Source: Microbacterium radiodurans (lineage in GTDB: Bacteria > Actinomycetota > Actinomycetes > Actinomycetales > Microbacteriaceae). Taken from it: a stretch of DNA of 64,000 nt. The position numbers and the translations under genes were made by a program. The notes under the pieces are model-generated. The model ran no database searches. It was not told the DNA's origin and saw only the letters and a program-made list of their open reading frames with translations. This document shows, one piece after another, positions 27,323-36,665 of this stretch; the stretch's first letter is position 1; every line of letters starts with the position of its first letter. The stretch is taken from NCBI RefSeq assembly GCF_008710705.1, contig NZ_VYRZ01000002.1, forward strand, positions 620,001 through 684,000. Reading direction: 5' to 3'.

Positions 27323-30052
27323 GTGACTGTCAACGATCAAGACCCGTACTCCCAGGACGCCCTGGACAGCGATCCGGAAGAGACCGGGGAATGGCAGGAG
27401 TCGCTCCGCCAGCTGGTGGACGCGAAGGGCTCGGGTCGCGGCCGCGAGATCATGCTGAGCCTGCTCCAGGCCTCGCACGAGCTGCAGCTGAACGTGCCGC
27501 AGGTCCCGACGACGGACTACATCAACACGATCGCCCCCGAGAACGAGCCGGAGTTCCCCGGCGACGAGGAGCTCGAGCGCCGCTACCGCCGCTGGATCCG
27601 CTGGAACGCCGCGGTCACCGTTCACCGCGCCCAGCGCCCCGGCATCGGCGTCGGCGGTCACATCTCGACCTACGCCTCGTCGGCGTCGCTCTACGAGGTC
27701 GGCTTCAACCACTTCTTCCGCGGACCGGACCACCCGTCCGGCGGCGACCAGATCTTCATCCAGGGTCACGCCTCCCCCGGCATCTACGCGCGCTCGTTCC
27801 TCGAGGGCCGGCTGAGCGAGGACCAGCTCGACGGATTCCGCCAGGAGGCGTCGAAGGGGGCGGACGGCATCCCCTCGTACCCCCACCCCCGTCTGATGCC
27901 GGAGTACTGGCAGTTCCCGACGGTGTCGATGGGCCTCGGCCCGATCAACGCCATCTACCAGGCGATGAACAACAAGTACCTCACCAACCGCGGGATCAAA
28001 GACCTCTCCGACTCGCACGTCTGGGCGTTCCTCGGTGACGGCGAGATGGACGAGGTCGAGAGCCGCGGTCAGCTCCAGGTGGCGGCGAACGAGGGACTCG
28101 ACAACCTCACCTTCGTCATCAACTGCAACCTCCAGCGCCTCGACGGCCCGGTGCGCGGCAACGGCAAGATCGTGCAGGAGCTCGAAGCCTACTTCCGCGG
28201 TGCCGGCTGGAACGTCATCAAGGTCGTCTGGGGCCGCGGCTGGGACGAGCTCCTGTCGCAGGACCAGGACGGCGCCCTCGTGCGCCTGATGAACACGACC
28301 CCCGACGGCGACTTCCAGACCTACCGCGCCGAGGACGGCGCGTTCATCCGCGAGCACTTCTTCGGCCGCGACGAGCGCACCGCGAACCTCGTGAAGGACT
28401 GGTCCGACGACGAGATCTGGGGCAAGCTCCGCCGCGGCGGCCTCGACTACCAGAAGGTGTACGCCGCCTATCAGCAGGCGGCCGCCCACAAGGGTCAGCC
28501 GACCGTCATCCTCGCGAAGACCATCAAGGGCTACGGTCTCGGTCATCACTTCGAGGGCCGCAACGCGACCCACCAGATGAAGAAGATGACGCTCGAGAAC
28601 CTCAAGCAGTTCCGCGACTCGATGCGCATCCCGATCACCGACGCGCAGCTCGAGGAGAACCCCTACCTCCCGCCGTACTACCACCCGGGTGCCGAGGACG
28701 AGACGATCCGCTACATGCTCGATCGTCGCCGTGCGCTCGGCGGCTTCCTGCCGCAGCGACGCACGACGCACGCGCCCCTGACCCTTCCCGGCGACGCCTC
28801 GTACGCGCTGCCGAAGAAGGGATCCGGCACGCAGGAGATCGCCACCACGATGGCCTTCGTGCGTCTGCTCAAGGATCTGCTCCGAGCGAAGGACTTCGGC
28901 CACCGCATCGTGCCGATCATCCCGGACGAGGCGCGCACGTTCGGCATGGACGCCTACTTCCCGACCGCGAAGATCTACAACCCGCACGGTCAGAACTACA
29001 CCTCGGTCGACCGCGAGCTCCTGCTCGCCTACAAGGAGAGCCCGCAGGGCCAGATCCTGCACGTCGGCATCAACGAGGCGGGCGCCGTCGCGGCCTTCAC
29101 CGCGGTCGGCACGTCCTACGCCACCCACGGCGAGCCGCTCATCCCGGTGTACGTGTTCTACTCGATGTTCGGCTTCCAGCGCACCGGCGACGCCCAGTGG
29201 GCCGCCGGCGACCAGATGGCCCGCGGGTTCATCATGGGCGCCACCGCCGGTCGCACGACCCTGACCGGCGAAGGTCTCCAGCACGCCGACGGACACTCGC
29301 ACCTGCTGGCCGCGACGAACCCGGCGACCGTCTCGTACGACCCCGCCTACGGCTACGAGATCGCGCACATCGTCCGCTCGGGCATCGAGCGGATGTACGG
29401 CGGCAACCACCCCGACCCGAACGTCATGTACTACATCACGCTCTACAACGAGCCGCTGGTGCAGCCGGCCGAGCCGGAGGACGTCGATGTCGAGGGCATC
29501 ATCCGCGGCATCCACCGCATCAGCGTCGGCGAGGGCGACGGGCCGCGTGCTCAGCTGCTCGCCTCCGGCGTGGGTGTGCTGTGGGCGCACGAGGCCCAGA
29601 AGCTCCTCCGCGAGGACTGGGGCGTCGTCGCCGACGTCTGGTCGGTGACGAGCTGGACGGAGCTGCGCCGCGACGGTCTCGCCGTCGACGAGCACAACTT
29701 CCTCCACCCCGAGGCCGAGCCGCGCACCGCGTTCGTCACGGAGAAGCTCAACGACTCCGACGGCCCCGTCGTCGCCGTCAGCGACTTCATGCACGCCGTG
29801 CAGGACCAGATCCGGCCGTGGGTCCCGCGTCGATTCGCAACGCTCGGCGCGGAGGGCTTCGGCTTCTCCGACACCCGCCCCGCCGCGCGCCGCTTCTTCA
29901 AGATCGACGGGCCCTCGATCGTCGTCCGCACGCTGCAGGCGCTGGCCCAGGACGGCGTCGTCGATCGCAACCTCTCCGTTCAGGCGATCGAGCGGTACCG
30001 TCTGCACGACGTGACCGCCGGCACCAGCGGCAACGCGGGCGGAGAGAGCTGA
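27323..30052 (+). CDS. aceE: Pyruvate dehydrogenase E1, homodimeric type
   Basis: A 909-residue thiamine-diphosphate enzyme that decarboxylates pyruvate and acetylates the E2 lipoyl group. The thiamine/magnesium motif begins [12 protein letters not shown] and runs to [11 protein letters not shown] (GDG...N). Upstream [20 protein letters not shown] and downstream the KTIKGYG loop, the [18 protein letters not shown] block and SWTELRRDG are typical of the homodimeric E1 family. GTG 27323 is preferred over an earlier in-frame start because it gives the usual N-terminus ([12 protein letters not shown]) and has an AAAGG ribosome site. The next gene, a FasR-like regulator, follows eight bases later. 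Confidence 0.96.
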   Translation: MTVNDQDPYSQDALDSDPEETGEWQESLRQLVDAKGSGRGREIMLSLLQASHELQLNVPQVPTTDYINTIAPENEPEFPGDEELERRYRRWIRWNAAVTVHRAQRPGIGVGGHISTYASSASLYEVGFNHFFRGPDHPSGGDQIFIQGHASPGIYARSFLEGRLSEDQLDGFRQEASKGADGIPSYPHPRLMPEYWQFPTVSMGLGPINAIYQAMNNKYLTNRGIKDLSDSHVWAFLGDGEMDEVESRGQLQVAANEGLDNLTFVINCNLQRLDGPVRGNGKIVQELEAYFRGAGWNVIKVVWGRGWDELLSQDQDGALVRLMNTTPDGDFQTYRAEDGAFIREHFFGRDERTANLVKDWSDDEIWGKLRRGGLDYQKVYAAYQQAAAHKGQPTVILAKTIKGYGLGHHFEGRNATHQMKKMTLENLKQFRDSMRIPITDAQLEENPYLPPYYHPGAEDETIRYMLDRRRALGGFLPQRRTTHAPLTLPGDASYALPKKGSGTQEIATTMAFVRLLKDLLRAKDFGHRIVPIIPDEARTFGMDAYFPTAKIYNPHGQNYTSVDRELLLAYKESPQGQILHVGINEAGAVAAFTAVGTSYATHGEPLIPVYVFYSMFGFQRTGDAQWAAGDQMARGFIMGATAGRTTLTGEGLQHADGHSHLLAATNPATVSYDPAYGYEIAHIVRSGIERMYGGNHPDPNVMYYITLYNEPLVQPAEPEDVDVEGIIRGIHRISVGEGDGPRAQLLASGVGVLWAHEAQKLLREDWGVVADVWSVTSWTELRRDGLAVDEHNFLHPEAEPRTAFVTEKLNDSDGPVVAVSDFMHAVQDQIRPWVPRRFATLGAEGFGFSDTRPAARRFFKIDGPSIVVRTLQALAQDGVVDRNLSVQAIERYRLHDVTAGTSGNAGGES

Positions 30053-30060
30053 CCCGGTCT

Positions 30061-31263
30061 GTGACCGACGAACGCACGAAGGCGGAGACCCTCACCTGGC
30101 TCCGTCGCATCTCAGGGGATCTGGCGACCGCCACGATCAAGCGGTTGGAAGACACGCTCCCCTGGTACGCCGAGATGCCGCCTGCGCGACGCTCCTCCGT
30201 GGGGCTGGTCGCGCAGGCGGGCATCACGTCGTTCATCCAGTGGTACGAGGACCCCACCTCGACCCCGCGCATCGCCGCGGATATCTTCGCGGCGGCTCCG
30301 CGCGAGCTGCTGCGGAGCGTCAGTCTCACCCAGACCCTGCAGCTCGTGAAGGTCACCGTCGAGGTGACCGAGGAACGGGTCGCCGGGCGCGGCGATGACG
30401 TCCGGGAGGCGATCCTCCTCTATTCGCGGGACGTCGCCTTCGCAGCGGCCGACGTCTACGCCCGCGCGGCCGAGGCGCGTGGGCTGTGGGACGCGCGCCT
30501 CGAGGCGCTCGTCGTCGACTCCATCCTCACCGGCGAGACCGACGACGAACTGCCGAGCCGGATCGCGGCCCTCGGCTGGCACGGCCACGGCGCCGTCGCC
30601 GTCCTGGTCGGCACCACCCCGCCGCAGTTCGACGTCGACCAGCTGCGCCGCGCCGCCCGCAAGATGGGCGTCGACGTGCTCGTGGGCGTGCAGGGTATGC
30701 GCCTCGTGCTCGTGATCGGGCGGGCCGAGCTGTCCGGGCGCACCGAACCGACCGTCGAGCTGCCGTTCTCGGAGATCGCACGTCGCCTCGAGCCGGGATT
30801 CGGCCCGGGTCACCTCGTTCTCGGGCCGACGGTCACCGCGCTGGTCGAGGCGAGCCAGAGCGCGCGTGCGGCGCTCGCCGGTTTCGCCGTCGCGGGCGCA
30901 TGGCGCCACGCACCCCGGCCGGTGGACGCCGACGACCTCCTCCCCGAGCGGGCACTGGCCGGGGACCCGGTCGCCAAGGCGACCCTCGTCGACCGGATCT
31001 ACCGGCCGCTTCACGCGCACTCGACCGATCTGGTCACGACGCTGTGGAGCTACCTCGACAACGGCCGGTCGCTCGAGGCCACCGCGCGCGAGCTCTTCGT
31101 GCACCCGAACACCGTGCGCTATCGCCTGAAGCGCGTCTCGGACGTCATCGGATGGGACGCGACGGGCCCGCGCGAAGCGCTCATCCTGCAGACGGCGCTC
31201 ATCCTCGGATCGATCGGCACCGACCTCACTCGGCGCCGCTCTCCCGCCTCCCGGCGGGTCTGA
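30061..31263 (+). CDS. PucR/FasR-type transcriptional regulator of fatty acid synthesis
   Basis: A 400-residue regulator with the PucR-type C-terminal helix-turn-helix: LWSYLDNGRSLEATARELFV then HPNTVRYRLKRVSDVIGWD (the recognition helix). The N-terminal part is mostly helical (TLTWLRRISGDLATATIKRL, WYEDPTSTP) and the middle holds a GGDEF-like CdaR segment. It lies directly before fabD-fabH-acpP-fabF, the place occupied by FasR in actinobacteria, so it probably senses acyl-CoA and controls this operon. GTG start at 30061, eight bases after aceE. DNA site not identified. Confidence 0.88.
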   Translation: MTDERTKAETLTWLRRISGDLATATIKRLEDTLPWYAEMPPARRSSVGLVAQAGITSFIQWYEDPTSTPRIAADIFAAAPRELLRSVSLTQTLQLVKVTVEVTEERVAGRGDDVREAILLYSRDVAFAAADVYARAAEARGLWDARLEALVVDSILTGETDDELPSRIAALGWHGHGAVAVLVGTTPPQFDVDQLRRAARKMGVDVLVGVQGMRLVLVIGRAELSGRTEPTVELPFSEIARRLEPGFGPGHLVLGPTVTALVEASQSARAALAGFAVAGAWRHAPRPVDADDLLPERALAGDPVAKATLVDRIYRPLHAHSTDLVTTLWSYLDNGRSLEATARELFVHPNTVRYRLKRVSDVIGWDATGPREALILQTALILGSIGTDLTRRRSPASRRV

Positions 31264-31346
31264 CTGTACGGTCGACACAAACGTCCGCGGGATTCTTGTG
31301 CGCTGATCGCCACAGGTCCCGAGGGCAGAATCGGAAGGATGGAACA

Positions 31347-32279
31347 GTGATCATCGCCGTGTTCCCTGGACAGGGCTCGCAGACACCCGGATTCCTCGAG
31401 CCGTGGCTCGAGCTCGACGGGGTGCGCGAGCGCCTGGAGCGGTACTCCGACCTGGCCGAGCTCGATCTCGTCGCCGCTGGGACGACGTGGGATGCCGACC
31501 GCATCCGCGACACCCGCGTCGCTCAGCCTCTCATCGTCGCCGCGAGCCTCGTGTCATTCGCCGCACTCACCCGGCGCGGTGACGGTGCGCCCGACCTCAC
31601 CCCCGACGGTGTCGCCGGCCACTCCGTGGGCGAGGTCGCCGCGCTCGTCGCGGCCGGTGTCCTCGGCGACGAGGACGGCATGCGCCTCGTCGGCATCCGC
31701 GGCCGGGCGATGGCGGATGCCGCCGCCCTCACCGAGACCGGCATGAGCGCCGTCCTCGGCGGAGACCAGGAGGCCGTCGTCGCGCGTCTCGACGAGCTCG
31801 GCCTCACCCCCGCGAACTACAACGGCGGAGGTCAGATCGTCGCCGCCGGCGCCCGCGCCTCGCTCGACGCCCTCGCGTCCGACCCGGTGCCCCGGACCCG
31901 CGTCATCCCCCTGCCGGTGGCCGGCGCGTTCCACACCGACTACATGGCTCCCGCCGTCGCGGCTCTCGAGGCCGCTGCGGCGGACGCGGCGATCGCCGAT
32001 CCGACGCTTCCGCTGTGGTCGAATCGCGACGGCGCGATCGTCGCGGACGGCCGCGACGCCGTCGCCCGCCTCGTCGCTCAGATCGCCTCGCCGGTCCGCT
32101 GGGACCTCTGCATGGAGGCCTTCGCGAGCCGAGCTGTCACGGGCATCGTCGAATTCGCCCCGGCCGGCACGCTCGTCGGCCTCGCCAAGAGGTCGCTCCG
32201 CGGCATCCCCTCGGTCGCCGTCAGTTCGCCCGCGGACCTCGACGCCGCCGCCGCCCTCATCTCCGGAGACAACGCATGA
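31347..32279 (+). CDS. fabD: Malonyl-CoA:ACP transacylase
   Basis: A 310-residue enzyme that moves malonyl groups from CoA to acyl carrier protein. VFPGQGSQTPGF is the N-terminal signature, GHSVGEVAALVAAG holds the nucleophile Ser93, and PVAGAFHTDYMAP holds the catalytic His. GTG 31347 with a GGAAGGAT ribosome site is used; an ATG eight bases earlier is out of frame and gives only MEQ. Its stop overlaps the fabH ATG (ATGA). First gene of the type II fatty acid synthase operon. Confidence 0.95.
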   Translation: MIIAVFPGQGSQTPGFLEPWLELDGVRERLERYSDLAELDLVAAGTTWDADRIRDTRVAQPLIVAASLVSFAALTRRGDGAPDLTPDGVAGHSVGEVAALVAAGVLGDEDGMRLVGIRGRAMADAAALTETGMSAVLGGDQEAVVARLDELGLTPANYNGGGQIVAAGARASLDALASDPVPRTRVIPLPVAGAFHTDYMAPAVAALEAAAADAAIADPTLPLWSNRDGAIVADGRDAVARLVAQIASPVRWDLCMEAFASRAVTGIVEFAPAGTLVGLAKRSLRGIPSVAVSSPADLDAAAALISGDNA

Positions 32280-33277
32280 CCGCCGCGATCCGCCAGCCCA
32301 CCGGGCCGGCCCACACCCGCATCTACTCCTACGGCGCCGCCCGGGGCGAGAACGCCGTCCCCAACGACGACATCGTCGGCCCGATCGACTCCAGCGACGA
32401 ATGGATCCGTCAGCGGACGGGCATCGTGACGCGCGTGCGCGCCGATGCCGGCACGACCGTCATCGACCTCGCGGCCGACGCCGTGGCCGAGGCGATCGAG
32501 CGCAGCGGCGTCCCCGCCGAGCAGGTCGACGCGGTCATCGTCTCCACCATCTCCAACCCGAAGCAGACGCCGTCGGTGTCGGCCATCGTCGCCGATCGCG
32601 TGGGCGCCAACCCGGCGGCCGCGTACGACGTCAACGCGGCGTGCGCGGGGTTCTCGTACGGTGTGACGCAGGCCGATGCGCTCATCCGCGCCGGAGCGGC
32701 CCGCTACGTCGCCGTCGTCGGCGCCGAGAAGCTCAGCGACATCGTCGACCCCACCGACCGCACGATCTCGTTCCTCCTGGGCGACGGCGCCGGCGCGGTC
32801 ATCGTGGGCCCGAGCGACACTCCCGGCATCGGACCGACGGTCTGGGGCTCGGACGGCTCGAAGGCGGATGCCGTGGGCATGAACCACACGCTCGTCGAGT
32901 TCCGCGACGGCACCGCTCCGTGGCCGACGCTCCGTCAGGAGGGCCCGACGGTCTTCCGCTGGGCGGTGTGGGAGATGGTCAAGGTCGCGCGGCGCGCGAT
33001 CGAGGAGGCCGGTATCCAGGCCACGGATCTCGCCGCGTTCATCCCGCACCAGGCCAACATGCGCATCATCGACGAGTTCGCCAAGCAGCTCGGCCTGCCC
33101 GACACCGTGGCGGTCGGCCGCGACATCGAGACGACGGGCAACACCTCCGCGGCATCCATCCCGCTCGCCACGCACCGCCTGCTCGAGGAGCACCCCGAGC
33201 TCAGCGGCGGCCTCGCCCTGCAGATCGGGTTCGGCGCGGGTCTGGTCTTCGGCGCGCAGGTCGTCGTCCTTCCCTGA
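32276..33277 (+). CDS. fabH: 3-oxoacyl-ACP synthase III
   Basis: A 333-residue ketoacyl synthase III that starts fatty acid chains by condensing an acyl-CoA primer with malonyl-ACP. The catalytic triad is visible: Cys123 in NAACAGFSYG, His in IPHQANMRI, Asn in TTGNTSAASIP. IDSSDEWIRQRTGI near the N-terminus is typical. ATG 32276 overlaps the fabD stop by four bases. Branched primers are likely in an actinobacterium, but that cannot be read here. Confidence 0.96.
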   Translation: MTAAIRQPTGPAHTRIYSYGAARGENAVPNDDIVGPIDSSDEWIRQRTGIVTRVRADAGTTVIDLAADAVAEAIERSGVPAEQVDAVIVSTISNPKQTPSVSAIVADRVGANPAAAYDVNAACAGFSYGVTQADALIRAGAARYVAVVGAEKLSDIVDPTDRTISFLLGDGAGAVIVGPSDTPGIGPTVWGSDGSKADAVGMNHTLVEFRDGTAPWPTLRQEGPTVFRWAVWEMVKVARRAIEEAGIQATDLAAFIPHQANMRIIDEFAKQLGLPDTVAVGRDIETTGNTSAASIPLATHRLLEEHPELSGGLALQIGFGAGLVFGAQVVVLP

Positions 33278-33296
33278 TCCGCCGCACGCCCCCGCC

Positions 33297-33302
33297 TAGA
33301 CT
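33297..33302 (+). promoter_or_regulatory. Possible internal -10 box before acpP
   Basis: TAGACT, 49 bases before the acpP start and just after fabH; it could provide the extra acpP transcript that its high demand would need. No clear -35. Confidence 0.35.
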
Positions 33303-33351
33303 GAACAGCGGCCCGCGCCCGGGTCGCGTCCAGAGAAACAAGGAGACACCC

Positions 33352-33600
33352 ATGGCATTCACCAACGATGAGGTCCTCGCCGGACTCGCCGAGCTGATCA
33401 CCGACGAGACCGGCATCTCGGCCGACGAGGTCGCGCTGGAGAAGTCGTTCACCGACGACCTCGACATCGACTCCATCTCGATGATGACGATCGTCGTCAA
33501 CGCCGAGGAGAAGTTCAGCGTCACGATTCCCGACGAAGAGGTCAAGAACCTCAAGACCGTCGGCGACGCCGTCACCTACATCACGTCCAACCAGGCGTAA
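33352..33600 (+). CDS. acpP: Acyl carrier protein
   Basis: An 82-residue acidic helical protein that carries growing acyl chains on phosphopantetheine. The attachment serine is Ser41 in DDLDIDSISMM. An AAGGAG ribosome site precedes ATG 33352, the strongest in this operon. Between fabH and fabF, with a strong hairpin right after its stop. Confidence 0.96.
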   Translation: MAFTNDEVLAGLAELITDETGISADEVALEKSFTDDLDIDSISMMTIVVNAEEKFSVTIPDEEVKNLKTVGDAVTYITSNQA

Positions 33601-33607
33601 CCCGATG

Positions 33608-33634
33608 CCGGCGGGGGCGCATCGCCCCCGCCGG
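33608..33634 (+). repeat. Stable hairpin between acpP and fabF
   Basis: CCGGCGGGGGCG pairs with CGCCCCCGCCGG around a CAT loop: a 12-bp stem starting eight bases after the acpP stop and ending 19 bases before fabF. No T run, so partial termination or protection of the acpP mRNA 3' end are both possible. Confidence 0.8.
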
Positions 33635-33652
33635 GGTTCACCGAGGAGAACA

Positions 33653-34891
33653 ATGAGCACCCCGCGTATCGTCGTCACCGGTATCGGCGCGTCGTCGCCC
33701 CTGGGCGGCACCGCCCCCGAGAGCTGGGACGGCCTGCTGGCCGGCCGGTCCGGCGCGCGCACCCTCGAGCACGAGTGGATCGAGAAGTACCAGATCCCCG
33801 TCTCGTTCGCCGCTGAGGCGATCGTGCGGCCCGATACCATCCTCGACCGCCCCGTCGCGAAACGGCTCGACCCCGCGTCGCAGTTCGCGATGGTCGCGGC
33901 GATGGAAGCGTGGGCGGATGCCGGGAGCCCCGACGTCGACCCCGATCGCCTCGGCGTCGATTTCGCGACGGGCATCGGCGGCGTGTGGACGCTGCTGGAC
34001 GCGTGGGACACCCTGCGCGAGAAGGGGGCGCGACGCGTCCTCCCGATGACGGTTCCGATGCTCATGCCCAACGCGGCGGCGGGAAACCTGTCGCTGCACT
34101 TCACGGCGCGCGCGTTCGCGCGCACCGTGGCGAGCGCGTGCGCGTCGAGCACCGAATCGATCGTGAATGCGATCGAGCACATCCAGGACGGGCTCGCCGA
34201 CGTCGTGATCGCGGGCGGAACCGAGTCGGCGATCCACCCGATCACGATGGCGTCCTTCGCGTCCATGCAGGCGCTGTCGCGTCGCAACGACGATCCCGGC
34301 ACCGCGTCGCGGCCGACCAGCATCGACCGCGACGGCTTCGTCATGGGCGAGGGTGCCGGCGTCCTCATCCTCGAGACCGAGGAGCACGCCAAGGCGCGCG
34401 GAGCGAAGATCTACGCCTACGCCGTCGGCGGCGGCGTCACCGCCGATTCATACCACATCACCGCGAACGACCCCGAGGGCACCGGCGCGTCCCGTGCGGT
34501 CCGCGCCGCGCTCGAGCAGGCCGACGCCTCGCCCGACGACGTCGATCACATCAACGCGCATGCCACGTCGACACCCGTCGGCGACCCGAACGAGTATCAG
34601 GCGCTCAAGAGCGTCTTCGGCTCCCGCATCGACGACATCCCGGTGTCGGCGACGAAGGCGTCGACGGGCCACCTCCTGGGCGGCACGGGTGCGCTGGAGG
34701 CGATCTTCACGATCCTCGCCCTCCGCGAGCGGATCGCTCCCCCGACGATCAACATCACGGAGCAGGACCCCGCCGTTCCGTTCCGTGTGACCGGCGAGAC
34801 CCAGGACCTCGGCTCCGGCGATCTTCTGGCCATCAGCAACTCGTTCGGCTTCGGCGGCCACAACGCGGTCGTGGCGTTCCGTTCGGCCTGA
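33653..34891 (+). CDS. fabF: 3-oxoacyl-ACP synthase II
   Basis: A 412-residue elongating ketoacyl synthase. Catalytic residues: Cys163 in ASACASSTESI, His in INAHATSTPVGD, second His in STGHLLGGTGALE; the C-terminus SNSFGFGGHNAVVAF is diagnostic. ATG 33653 has a GAGGAG ribosome site. Last gene of the fabD-fabH-acpP-fabF operon, closed by a strong terminator. Confidence 0.96.
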   Translation: MSTPRIVVTGIGASSPLGGTAPESWDGLLAGRSGARTLEHEWIEKYQIPVSFAAEAIVRPDTILDRPVAKRLDPASQFAMVAAMEAWADAGSPDVDPDRLGVDFATGIGGVWTLLDAWDTLREKGARRVLPMTVPMLMPNAAAGNLSLHFTARAFARTVASACASSTESIVNAIEHIQDGLADVVIAGGTESAIHPITMASFASMQALSRRNDDPGTASRPTSIDRDGFVMGEGAGVLILETEEHAKARGAKIYAYAVGGGVTADSYHITANDPEGTGASRAVRAALEQADASPDDVDHINAHATSTPVGDPNEYQALKSVFGSRIDDIPVSATKASTGHLLGGTGALEAIFTILALRERIAPPTINITEQDPAVPFRVTGETQDLGSGDLLAISNSFGFGGHNAVVAFRSA

Positions 34892-34919
34892 CAGCCCGTT
34901 CGGCGCCCGCGCGCACATG

Positions 34920-34949
34920 GCGAAGCCCCCGGGATCCCGGGGGCTTCGC
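34920..34949. terminator. Bidirectional terminator between fabF and DUF3145
   Basis: A perfect 30-base palindrome, 13-bp stem with GATC loop (left arm begins GCGAAGCCCCCGG). It lies 28 bases after fabF and about 100 bases after the converging DUF3145 gene. Confidence 0.85.
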
Positions 34950-35050
34950 TCGTGTCAGGCGATGCGTACGCTTCCTCGCCTCCCGGGTGCGAACACCGAG
35001 CTGCGGTACCGGCGCAGGAGCCGCCTGAAGTCGGGGCCTCCGTCCGCTGG

Positions 35051-35554
35051 TCAGCCGACCTTGTGCAGCCAGACCACGGCCACATCGTCGCCGGCGTGCC
35101 GGAACGGTTCGAGCTCCTCGTCCCATGCCGAGCCGAGAGCGACGTCGAGCTCGCGCTGCAGCTCGAGAGCGTCGCCGGCCGCGATCTCCATCGCGTACCG
35201 CAGCCGGTCCTCGCCGATCACGACGTTGCCCGACGAATCGGTCTGGGCGTAGTGGATGCCGAGGCTCGGCGTGTGCATCCACCGGCCGCCGTCGCTGCGG
35301 GGCGTCGGGTCCTCGGACACCTCGAACCGCAGGTGCTCCCACCCGCGGATGGCGGTCGCGAGCGCCGCACCCGTGCCGGCGGGGCCGTCCCAGTAGAACT
35401 CCGCGCGCCGACTGCCCTCCAGGACGGGCTGGTCGTCCCAATCGAAGTTCACCGCACGACCGAGGGCGCGCCCCGCCGCCCACTCGAGGTGGGGGCACAG
35501 CGCGCGTGGCGCGGAGTGGATGTAGATCACTCCGCGCGCGTGTGGTGTCGCCAT
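35051..35554 (-). CDS. DUF3145 domain-containing protein
   Basis: A 167-residue soluble actinobacterial protein of family DUF3145, function unknown. It begins with ATPHARGVIYIHSAPRALC and the WAAGRALG segment typical of the family, then WEHLRFEVSEDPTPRSDGGR and a conserved C-terminus (AWDEELEPFRHAGDDVAVVW). In many actinobacteria DUF3145 follows the fab operon, as here, but on the opposite strand. ATG 35554 with a GGAG ribosome site. Confidence 0.9.
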   Translation of the reverse strand: MATPHARGVIYIHSAPRALCPHLEWAAGRALGRAVNFDWDDQPVLEGSRRAEFYWDGPAGTGAALATAIRGWEHLRFEVSEDPTPRSDGGRWMHTPSLGIHYAQTDSSGNVVIGEDRLRYAMEIAAGDALELQRELDVALGSAWDEELEPFRHAGDDVAVVWLHKVG

Positions 35555-35716
35555 GACTGCTCCGTTCTTCAGGTTCGTCTTCCCCAACGACCTGAGCCGG
35601 GCACCGGCGTCATCTTCGATTGTCGCGTCGATTATCGCCCATCTGCGGCGCGGACCACAACCGTGTCGTCCGATCGGCTGCCGCGGCGGAGCCTGGGACG
35701 AACGAGAGGAGCTCCG

Positions 35717-35899
35717 ATGAGCGACACGACCCCCCACCACCGGGATGCCGACGACGCGCACGCCGACGACGGCGCACCGACCGACGCGGTGAGCGACGAG
35801 GTGAAGGCCGACGCGGCGCGCGCGGGCGCCGAGGACGACCTGGCCGGCCCCGACGACAACACGTCGTTCCCGCAGGATCCATCGATCACGCACCCGTGA
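35717..35899 (+). CDS. Small acidic protein, 60 residues
   Basis: A short, Asp/Ala-rich, probably disordered protein (MSDTTPHHRDADDAHADD start, SFPQDPSITHP end). A GAGGAG ribosome site before ATG 35717 supports it as real. No known domain. Similar in composition to the 51-residue protein at 15073. Converges with the response regulator gene, 13 bases apart. Confidence 0.6.
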   Translation: MSDTTPHHRDADDAHADDGAPTDAVSDEVKADAARAGAEDDLAGPDDNTSFPQDPSITHP

Positions 35900-35912
35900 T
35901 CGGGCGGCGCGG

Positions 35913-36665
35913 TCAGCCCGGCGCCAGCCGGTAGAGCACTTCGGGCCGGCCGCGTCCCCCGAACCGATGGGAGACGTCGACCTCGCCCGTTCGGACCAGA
36001 TGGTCGAGATAGCGCCGTGCCGTCGGCCGCGAAGCGCCCGAGCGCGCGGCGACATCCTGGACGCTGCGGGCCTCCCGGTGATCGAGCGCGTCGCGGACGG
36101 AGGTCAGCGTGCTCGATGCGATGCCCTTGGGCAGCGGCGCGTCGGCCGCCACCACGGCTGTCGTTCCCGTCGGCGCGGCGCCGCGCAGCAGACCGTCGAT
36201 CTCACCCTGACCGAGCGGCACGGCGGTCTCGGCGACGCGCTCCGCCGCGCCGGCGGCGTAGTCCGCGAGGCGGGCGAGCAGCGCCTCCTTCGTGAACGGC
36301 TTGACGAGGTAGCCGACGACGTGGCCCGCCAGGGCCTGCCGCACGGTGAGAGGATCGCGTGCTGAGCTGATCACCAGGACGTCGACCTGCGTCCCCGACG
36401 TCGCTCGCAGGCGGCGGAGCACCTCGACGCCGCTGAAGTCCGGCAGGTTCATGTCCAGGAGCAGCAGGTCGACCTCGCCCGCGGCGACGAGCCGCGCGGC
36501 GGCCGCACCCGTCCCGACCCGCGCGACGACCGTGAATGCCTCGAGCGCTGCGACGTAGCCCGCGTGCAAGCGTCCCGCCGCCTCGTCGTCGTCCACGACG
36601 AGCGTGCGGATGCGTGCGGCCGGCGCGCCGTCGCTGCCCGCCCGCACGCCTCCCGCGACGCTCAC
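35913..36665 (-). CDS. CitB/DcuR-type response regulator
   Basis: A 250-residue response regulator. The receiver domain (about 20-135) has the acidic pocket VVDDDE, phosphoacceptor Asp71 in LLLLDMNLPDFSG, SS at the Thr/Ser position and the conserved Lys in LVKPFTKEALL. The C-terminal domain (~190-250) is a winged-helix DNA binder with VAARSGASRPTARRYLDHLV. GTG start at 36665 overlaps the sensor kinase stop (GTGA). It probably activates the divergent tct transporter genes. Confidence 0.9.
   Translation of the reverse strand: MSVAGGVRAGSDGAPAARIRTLVVDDDEAAGRLHAGYVAALEAFTVVARVGTGAAAARLVAAGEVDLLLLDMNLPDFSGVEVLRRLRATSGTQVDVLVISSARDPLTVRQALAGHVVGYLVKPFTKEALLARLADYAAGAAERVAETAVPLGQGEIDGLLRGAAPTGTTAVVAADAPLPKGIASSTLTSVRDALDHREARSVQDVAARSGASRPTARRYLDHLVRTGEVDVSHRFGGRGRPEVLYRLAPG

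Noticed and set aside
27197..30007. A 936-codon open frame on the minus strand opposite aceE
   Set aside because: It mirrors the third-position G/C bias of aceE, has no known domain and an Arg/Asp/Val-rich composition typical of antisense frames in high-GC DNA.
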